A stretch of DNA of 10,706 nucleotides from CBCXVS01 sp965178525 (GTDB lineage Bacteria; Tectomicrobia; Entotheonellia; Entotheonellales; Entotheonellaceae). The notes below the pieces were generated by a model. That model was not told the DNA's origin, did no database searches, and saw only the letters and a list, made by a program, of their open reading frames with translations. Positions 6,815-10,706 of this stretch are shown here, piece after piece (positions within the stretch are counted from its first letter, which is position 1; each line of letters starts with the position of its first letter). The stretch is taken from assembly GCA_965178525.1 (NCBI GenBank), contig CBCXVS010000268.1, positions 1 to 10,706 of the forward strand, read 5' to 3'. A program made the position numbers and the translations under genes.

Positions 6815-7945
6815 TCACGTCCGCCAAGCCGACGCGGCTAATAGGGGTGTCTCGCCAAAGCTAAGAATCGTCATCCTATCGTCGACACTGACTCGGAAGG
6901 GCATGCTGAGGCTCAGCGCGCGCTGTACGTGCCTCACCGCCAGCTGTGAGAATGGGATCAAGTTGAAACCTAAACCCGCCAGACGTTGACGCCAGGACGC
7001 ACTGCGTTTATGGCGTTCAACACGGTCCGGGCCTTCCGCAGCCACAATGTTGACAACTTCTTTCCCAAAGAACGCATCTTCCAGGATCGCTTGCTCTGTG
7101 CGGCACCGGCCTAAGAGGGTATCCAGGGCCTCAAAGACCGCCAGATAGTGACGGAAAGCTTCTTGGATGCGTTGGACAAATGGCAACGAATTATGCTCCG
7201 CATCCGGTTCGATGAGGGTCAAAATCCGCGGCTTCAGGGCGAAGATGCGCCTGAGGATGGCATCGCGGCTCTGGCTGGCCTCTGTGACGGCATCTGCCGA
7301 GGGGGTATGATGGAGCGCCAGGGTCGCGTTGACCGCTACCGGGTCGTTGCTCGACACCTCGAGTTGCCTCCAATCGAGGGTTTCGATCCTGGAGGCGATC
7401 GGATGAAAGACCAAGGATATCCCGAGTTGCTCGGCACGCGATTGCAGGACATGGCCTACCTGCTGCAAGCGCTGGAGCGGATCCGCAGCGGAAACCGGGA
7501 TATCAATACCCGTCAGACGGATAGATGGCGGCGGCGGCGTCCAGGCTCGAATCTGCTCGAAAAAGTGGAGCCACTGGGTTCCTGAACCAATGCCAATATC
7601 GATGATGTGAATGCGGGCGGCATACTGCAGGGTGTGCATCAGAGCGTGATTGGCATAGGCATAGCCAAATCGAATTAAAGGCGTGACCTCAACCAAGACC
7701 TGATACGCCGTCAACATATCCTTTGATGCCGGGAGAGGCTCCGTGAGATATAGATTGCCTGTGCCTGACCGATCGCGTTGCATACGGGCCTGCAGTCCTT
7801 GTACGAACTGCGAGCTGAGTCGTTCCAGTGGCGTCTGCTGGCCGATCGTGGCGTGGGCAATCTCGCCGAGTAAGGCCTCAGCTGTTGCGATGTCTTGCAA
7901 CTCGATGGCCTCGGCTGCTTGCAGAAGTTGAGACAATGTGTGCAT
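6815..7945 (-). CDS. Bacterial GRAS-domain protein, predicted SAM-dependent methyltransferase fold
   Basis: 376 residues, almost entirely one GRAS domain, the family best known as plant regulators (DELLA, SCARECROW). All plant landmarks are present in order: leucine-rich start (LLQAAEAI at 7-14), VHIID block IHIIDIGIGSGTQW at 112-125, IRLTGIDIP at 142-150, NATLALHH at 206-213, LIEPDAEHN at 244-252, PFVQRIQEAFRHY at 255-267, VNIVAAEGPDRVERH at 298-312, W318, and terminal SAW at 372-374. Unlike plant members it keeps a full glycine loop (D116-x-G118-x-G120-x-G122) and an acidic D148 after strand 2, as in SAM-binding Rossmann enzymes. Bacterial GRAS proteins have been predicted to be small-molecule methyltransferases; the substrate here is unknown. 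No signal peptide or membrane segment. GGAGGA at 7954-7959 supports the start. Monocistronic, flanked by repeats, and less GC-rich by eye than the CoA-transferases, which suggests transfer. Confidence 0.85.
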   Translation of the reverse strand: MHTLSQLLQAAEAIELQDIATAEALLGEIAHATIGQQTPLERLSSQFVQGLQARMQRDRSGTGNLYLTEPLPASKDMLTAYQVLVEVTPLIRFGYAYANHALMHTLQYAARIHIIDIGIGSGTQWLHFFEQIRAWTPPPPSIRLTGIDIPVSAADPLQRLQQVGHVLQSRAEQLGISLVFHPIASRIETLDWRQLEVSSNDPVAVNATLALHHTPSADAVTEASQSRDAILRRIFALKPRILTLIEPDAEHNSLPFVQRIQEAFRHYLAVFEALDTLLGRCRTEQAILEDAFFGKEVVNIVAAEGPDRVERHKRSASWRQRLAGLGFNLIPFSQLAVRHVQRALSLSMPFRVSVDDRMTILSFGETPLLAASAWRT

Positions 7946-8032
7946 GGGGTCTATCCTCCAGAGCGAGAGAGCGGCCCAGTGGCCTGCGTCTGTTGGCCTG
8001 TGACTGGCGTACCGGTTGCTGTGTCACGGCGG

Positions 8033-8038
8033 ATTCTA
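8033..8038 (-). promoter_or_regulatory. Candidate -10 box for the GRAS gene
   Basis: Minus-strand TAGAAT, five of six matches to TATAAT. No acceptable -35 box lies upstream (AGAACC at 17-base spacing), as in activator-dependent promoters. The predicted start near 8026 would centre the two CRP-like sites near -42 and -65. Confidence 0.4.
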
Positions 8039-8060
8039 CTCTGGGGCGAGCCATTGGTTC

Positions 8061-8076
8061 TGTGACGGAATTCACC
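8061..8076 (-). promoter_or_regulatory. CRP/FNR-family-like operator, proximal site
   Basis: Minus strand GGTGAATTCCGTCACA; plus strand TGTGA-N6-TCACC, matching nine of ten informative bases of the CRP consensus TGTGA-N6-TCACA. It sits where a class II activator would overlap the missing -35 box of the GRAS promoter. The actual regulator is unknown. Confidence 0.5.
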
Positions 8077-8083
8077 TCAACCC

Positions 8084-8099
8084 TGTGACATGAGTCACC
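8084..8099 (-). promoter_or_regulatory. CRP/FNR-family-like operator, distal site
   Basis: Minus strand GGTGACTCATGTCACA; plus strand TGTGA-N6-TCACC. It has the same half-sites as the proximal site, with centres 23 bases apart (about two helical turns), so both proteins could bind the same DNA face. A further lone TGTGA half-site is at 7999-8003. Confidence 0.5.
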
Positions 8100-8147
8100 C
8101 ACCTTTCATTCCGATTCATTCCGAATTTTGGGCTCATATCTGGAGGC

Positions 8148-8189
8148 CAGATCTTTACTTTACCCCTCTAGAATCTAAATCCATGACAA
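8148..8189 (+). repeat. Right member of the direct repeat flanking the GRAS gene (truncated MITE copy)
   Basis: Matches 6708-6749 at 35 of 42 positions. The right end of the MITE, including its second terminal repeat, is absent, so this copy is decayed or truncated. Its left edge forms a separate perfect 6-bp inverted repeat, ATCTGG-AGG-CCAGAT, at 8138-8152. Confidence 0.6.
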
Positions 8190-8306
8190 CCTGATGGAAG
8201 CGGTCAGCTATACGACGATGATCATCTATGAAGTGATCACCATCTGCGATCCCGCCAGACAAACGTCGTCTGGCATGGCGGTCATGGCGGTGGTGATGAC
8301 GTGACG

Positions 8307-9491
8307 TCAATAGGGTTCGTTGACAAAGAGGAATGTGGCGCCCTGCACAAGTGGCGCGCTCGCGCCAACGAAGGAGACCTTGACATCTTTGACTTGGCGT
8401 TCACCCGCCCGTCCTGACGCTTGCAGCGCCCCTTCAATGATCTGCCACAGGCCGTGAATGCGGCCGGCGCTCAGGCTGCCACCGAAGGTGTTCAGGGGCA
8501 GCTCGCCATCGAGTTCAATGCGGCCGTTCTGAATGAAATCCAGGGCTTCACCCTCCTGACAGAACCCGTAGGACTCCAAGCCATAGATGACCGAGGCGGA
8601 GAAGCCGTCATAGATCTGCGCCACATCGACATCCTTGGGGGTAAAACCGGAGCGCTCCCAGGTCAGGCGAGCGGAGCTGCTGCCACCCGCCATGTAGTCA
8701 CTCAGGCTGCCGATGCGCCCCGCCACGTCGAAGACCATGCGCTGACCGTAGCCCGCGAGATAGGCAGGGCGCGGTTGCAAATCGCGGGCGCGCTCGGCTG
8801 TCGTCAGTACGATCGCGGCGGCCCCCTGCACGGGGATATCGCAGTCGTAAAGGCAGAACGGATAGGCGACCATTCTGGCATTCAGATAGTCTTCTCGCGT
8901 CAGGGGCGTGTTGTAGAAGTAGGCTTTGGGATTTTTATGGGCGTGTTGGCGTTGGGTGACGGCGAGGGTTGCCATCTTCTCGCGATTCTGATGGTGCTTT
9001 TCCAGCCAGCGGGTGTACGCCACCGCCATGCCCTGTCCGGGACCGCCGAACCCGTACGGGGCGGTAAATTGCGCCGGGCCATGGGCGTAGTCGCCCGGCA
9101 AGTTCTGGTAGGTGCCGCGGGGGTTGTGCATCGCCCGCCAGACCAACGCATAGTTGCAGACCCCGGCCAGCAGGGCGTTGACGGCTTGCTGCACGGCGCC
9201 GCCAATATTGACGGTATCGACTTGGACGTGCCAGCTCAGATTCGGGAGCTTCAGCATCGCCATCATGCAGTTGACCGAGACGACGGAGATGCCGTCTACA
9301 ATCGCGTGTCCCGTCGCCGGCAACTCCGGGTAGGTGGCCAGTCCATCAATGTCTGACATGGCCAGCCCGGCGTCTTCCACGGCGGCTTTGGCCGCCTGCA
9401 GCGCATGCGCGGCCAGGGGGACCTCGGCCGACCGGGTGATATTGGAAAAGCCCACGCCACTGACCGCCACTTGACATCTGTTATCCCACAT
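8307..9491 (-). CDS. SCP-x/lipid-transfer thiolase-like protein, nucleophile cysteine absent
   Basis: 394 residues, typical length. Thiolase-fold proteins of this branch make or break carbon-carbon bonds in acyl-CoAs. Seen: VAVSGVGFS at 8-16, IDGLATYPELP at 48-58, GGAVQQAVNALLAG at 97-110, DCDIPVQGAAAIVLT at 216-230, IYDGFSASVIYGLESYG at 293-309, NTFGGSLSAGRIHG at 334-347. The segment that should carry the nucleophile reads VDTVNIGGAVQ, with no cysteine between 76 and 111, and the usual catalytic histidine region reads YDGF. That pattern fits the Ltp2 type of DUF35-dependent retro-aldolase better than a Claisen thiolase. AGGAGGT at 9499-9505, seven bases away, favours the ATG at 9491 over the TTG at 9494. 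It follows the DUF35 gene by 119 bases, a standard pairing. Substrate unknown. Confidence 0.88.
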   Translation of the reverse strand: MWDNRCQVAVSGVGFSNITRSAEVPLAAHALQAAKAAVEDAGLAMSDIDGLATYPELPATGHAIVDGISVVSVNCMMAMLKLPNLSWHVQVDTVNIGGAVQQAVNALLAGVCNYALVWRAMHNPRGTYQNLPGDYAHGPAQFTAPYGFGGPGQGMAVAYTRWLEKHHQNREKMATLAVTQRQHAHKNPKAYFYNTPLTREDYLNARMVAYPFCLYDCDIPVQGAAAIVLTTAERARDLQPRPAYLAGYGQRMVFDVAGRIGSLSDYMAGGSSSARLTWERSGFTPKDVDVAQIYDGFSASVIYGLESYGFCQEGEALDFIQNGRIELDGELPLNTFGGSLSAGRIHGLWQIIEGALQASGRAGERQVKDVKVSFVGASAPLVQGATFLFVNEPY

Positions 9492-9498
9492 CAAACCG

Positions 9499-9505
9499 AC
9501 CTCCT
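9499..9505 (-). promoter_or_regulatory. Shine-Dalgarno site deciding the thiolase-like start
   Basis: Minus-strand AGGAGGT. The spacing to the ATG at 9491 is seven bases, but only four to the adjacent in-frame TTG at 9494, so the ATG is preferred. Confidence 0.75.
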
Positions 9506-9514
9506 ATGACAAAA

Positions 9515-9542
9515 GGACTGAGGGCTGAGGACTGCGGACGGA
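9515..9542. repeat. Four tandem heptamers in the DUF35-thiolase gap
   Basis: GGACTGA, GGGCTGA, GGACTGC, GGACGGA: four contiguous seven-base units with one or two changes from the first. They sit just upstream of the thiolase-like gene's ribosome binding site. Short heptamer arrays of this kind occur as dispersed STRR-type repeats in some large bacterial genomes. Confidence 0.5.
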
Positions 9543-9610
9543 GTCAAAGACGTTTATCCTCATGTCCGGGCGCTGATCGCCTCAGCATGACGGTGCCTAT
9601 TCGCCGCAAT

Positions 9611-10045
9611 CTATTCCGGTACCAGCCGAAACTGTGGCAGCGTGATGTCATCGTTAAGCTTCTGGAAGACCACCTCCACGCGCCGCCCCACCTTGGCCTC
9701 GGTATAGGGCGCGTTCAGTAGATTGCCAGCTAGAAAGGCCCCTTTGGCCTCGTCGAGTTCCACAATGATACTGGCGTAGGGGAGCGCAGCCGCAAAGCGT
9801 TTGTCCCCGCCGTGGTACATGATGCTATAGGAATAGATCGTCCCTTTGCCGGGAACGGGTTGAAACCGGAGGTCGATCGACATGCAGTTCACACAGGTCG
9901 CGTACGGGGGATGCTGCACGTGCCCGCAAGCTTGGCAGTGCTGCAGCGCGAGCACACCTTGCTTGGCGGCGTCCCAGAAGGGTTGGGTCCACTCATTGGG
10001 CACCGGAATCGGCCGGGTTACCTGGCTCCAGTCGCTCATCGTCAT
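9611..10045 (-). CDS. DUF35 OB-fold/zinc-ribbon protein, acyl-CoA-binding partner of the thiolase-like protein
   Basis: 144 residues, normal for stand-alone DUF35 proteins. Seen: an N-terminal helix region to about 35, a rubredoxin-like zinc ribbon with C37, C40, C51 and C54 (CxxC, ten residues, CxxC), then an OB fold at about 64-141 with GKGTIYSYSIMY at 67-77 and PYASIIVELDEAKGAFLAGNL at 89-109. DUF35 proteins form complexes with SCP-x thiolase-like proteins and help hold the acyl-CoA; ChsH2-Ltp2 and BbsA-BbsB are known examples. GGGAGG at 10055-10060 lies nine bases from the ATG at 10045 and fifteen from an ATG two codons later; an upstream in-frame ATG at 10102 has no such site. First gene of the two-gene operon, with a plausible promoter just upstream. 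Partner assignment is by context. Confidence 0.88.
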   Translation of the reverse strand: MTMSDWSQVTRPIPVPNEWTQPFWDAAKQGVLALQHCQACGHVQHPPYATCVNCMSIDLRFQPVPGKGTIYSYSIMYHGGDKRFAAALPYASIIVELDEAKGAFLAGNLLNAPYTEAKVGRRVEVVFQKLNDDITLPQFRLVPE

Positions 10046-10072
10046 GGTCTTGTACCTCCCTATCTCGCGCGT

Positions 10073-10101
10073 GTCATAGCATGGCAGTGGGCGCCGGTCC
10101 A
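10073..10101 (-). promoter_or_regulatory. Candidate promoter of the DUF35-thiolase operon
   Basis: Minus strand: TGGACC (10096-10101), a 17-base spacer, TATGAC (10073-10078) preceded by TGC, which makes an extended -10. Each box matches four of six consensus bases. Transcription would start near 10066, just before the ribosome binding site at 10055-10060. Confidence 0.4.
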
Positions 10102-10255
10102 TTGAAACGGTTTGACAACGGCTTCTCAGCGTTCATGCTAGCACACGGGAGCGCGTCATCCCAGGTGAGAGTCGCGTGACCGGTTCGCTTCGCCTCCCTT
10201 CGCGTCCCTCTCTGTCCGATATCGATACCTAGCCAGAGTTCGTTGTCAGTGTAGG
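10102..10255. other. Gap upstream of the DUF35 operon, no gene seen
   Basis: GC-typical sequence with no frame that resembles a protein family and no ribosome binding site. A 69-codon minus-strand frame (10074-10283) spans the edge of the AT-rich island and looks accidental. Confidence 0.4.
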
Positions 10256-10455
10256 GTTTACTGAGATCATATAACCTATACAATATGCATAAAATTACTG
10301 TAAGATGTTTATGCGATTTTACAAAAACTTTATAGTCGTATGACGAAAAAAATTATGATTTATGACTTTATAATTTTTATACACACTGGTATTTTATGTG
10401 AACTTAAAATTTTGATATAACGGATAAGCGCAATGAAATATAAGATATTTTACGT
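10256..10455. other. AT-rich island of about 200 bp
   Basis: Base composition changes sharply from GC-rich to strongly AT-rich, with runs such as AAAAAAATTATG and TTATAATTTTTAT, then returns to normal. GCATAAA at 10287-10293 and TTTATGC at 10308-10314 form a 7-bp inverted repeat around TTACTGTAA. Only tiny open frames exist (for example 26 codons at 10340-10420, no ribosome binding site). Foreign DNA or the flank of a mobile element is likely; a protein-binding or strand-opening site is possible. Confidence 0.6.
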
Positions 10456-10606
10456 TGGCCATATGATGTATGTTTGCGAGACGGGGAAGGCCGTTAGCCA
10501 AGGGGACGTGTATCATGTGATGCACCGAGGTGAACGCGACTGTAGACGTCTCGGAGGCAGGTTATTTCTACCCACTCTTCTCAGATTCGTAGGGTGTACC
10601 GTGTGA
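10433..10606 (+). pseudogene. Possible N-terminal relic of an IS200-like/RAYT (Y1) transposase
   Basis: A 57-codon frame ending in TGA. Residues 24-34, GDVYHVMHRGE, match the N-terminal signature of REP-associated tyrosine transposases (a glycine, YHV, then RG). Downstream RLFLPTLLRFVG resembles the following helix, but the spacing is about five residues short and no HxH or catalytic tyrosine motif follows, so the gene would be decayed. The first ten codons lie in the AT-rich island, so the original start is uncertain. MITE-like elements in the same window fit a past RAYT-type element. The match rests on one short motif and could be chance. Confidence 0.35.
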
Positions 10607-10632
10607 GGATGTTTGTCGATGGCTCTGAGCCC

Positions 10633-10706
10633 TAGTCCGAAGTTCCCCTGGCAGAATAGGCGGAGGGTTAAGTAGATCAACAGGTTGGCCCAATTCAAAA
10701 GTCCAT
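10633..10706 (-). repeat. Right copy of 74-bp terminal inverted repeat
   Basis: Reverse complement of 3-76 with two differences. It lies 26 bases beyond the transposase-like relic. The plus strand reads PSPKFPWQNRRRVK and then a stop in the same frame as the other copy, so a coding tail is possible. The repeat runs to the last base, so the full element may extend beyond the window. Confidence 0.85.

Larger units (their letters stand above)
7946..8306. other. Upstream region of the GRAS gene and 3' gap of the thiolase gene
   Basis: 361 bases with no credible gene. From the GRAS side it holds a ribosome binding site, a leader of about 80 bases, a candidate promoter with two upstream CRP-like sites, a short repeat (ATTCCGATTC / ATTCCGAATT near 8108-8126) and the truncated MITE copy. 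The part nearest the thiolase stop contains a 7-bp stem-loop at 8254-8274 without a T tract. Confidence 0.5.

Noticed and set aside
8254..8274. Stem-loop GCCAGAC-AAACGTC-GTCTGGC as terminator of the thiolase-like gene
   Set aside because: The stem is only seven base pairs and no T tract follows on the relevant strand; position alone is not enough.
8421..9356. 311-codon plus-strand open frame opposite the thiolase-like gene
   Set aside because: Antisense shadow of a recognisable gene, with low-complexity composition and no family motif.
9515..9542. Heptamer array as a CRISPR-like array
   Set aside because: Units are seven bases long, contiguous and without spacers; no cas genes are present.
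10340..10420. 26-codon open frame in the AT-rich island
   Set aside because: No ribosome binding site, composition explained by AT richness, no family resemblance.
1..10706. tRNA, rRNA, riboswitch or replication origin
   Set aside because: No tRNA-like cloverleaf, rRNA segment, conserved riboswitch core or clustered DnaA-type boxes were recognised on either strand.

Overview
The window looks like chromosomal DNA from an uncultured, GC-rich bacterium with a large acyl-CoA catabolic repertoire. Most genes are GC-rich and have strong AGGAGG-type ribosome binding sites. Paralogous family III CoA-transferases, a SCP-x-like thiolase with a DUF35 partner, MITE-like repeats and a bacterial GRAS-domain gene together recall poorly cultured lineages such as Tectomicrobia/Entotheonella. 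That placement is a guess; no phylogenetic marker is present.

Layout. (1) 74-3735, minus strand: a three-gene operon for an FAH-family hydrolase/isomerase, then two different CaiB/BaiF (family III) CoA-transferase subunits whose reading frames overlap by ATGA. (2) 3736-3972: a divergent promoter region. (3) 3973-6582, plus strand: one 869-residue protein that fuses homologues of the same two subunits, in the opposite order to the operon. In both versions only one half keeps the aspartate expected to be the catalytic nucleophile. (4) 6583-6814: a convergent gap with a 75-bp MITE-like element. (5) 6815-7945, minus strand: a GRAS-domain protein with an intact SAM-binding glycine loop. Two CRP/FNR-like operators lie upstream, and imperfect 42-bp direct repeats flank the gene. 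(6) 8307-10045, minus strand: a DUF35 zinc-ribbon/OB-fold protein followed by a SCP-x thiolase-like protein that lacks the nucleophilic cysteine. (7) 10046-10632: a promoter region, an AT-rich island and what looks like the N-terminal relic of an IS200/RAYT-type transposase. (8) A 74-bp inverted repeat (72/74 identical) forms the two ends of the window.

How the genes may work together. The CoA-transferases would load CoA onto an organic acid. The thiolase-like/DUF35 pair would cleave or form a carbon-carbon bond in an acyl-CoA, by a retro-aldol rather than a Claisen route if the missing cysteine is real. The FAH-family enzyme would act on a small oxo- or enol-acid. Substrates cannot be read from the sequence. 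The GRAS gene sits alone between repeats, has its own apparent promoter and looks like a separately acquired, regulated methyltransferase-fold enzyme. It is the most distinctive item here.
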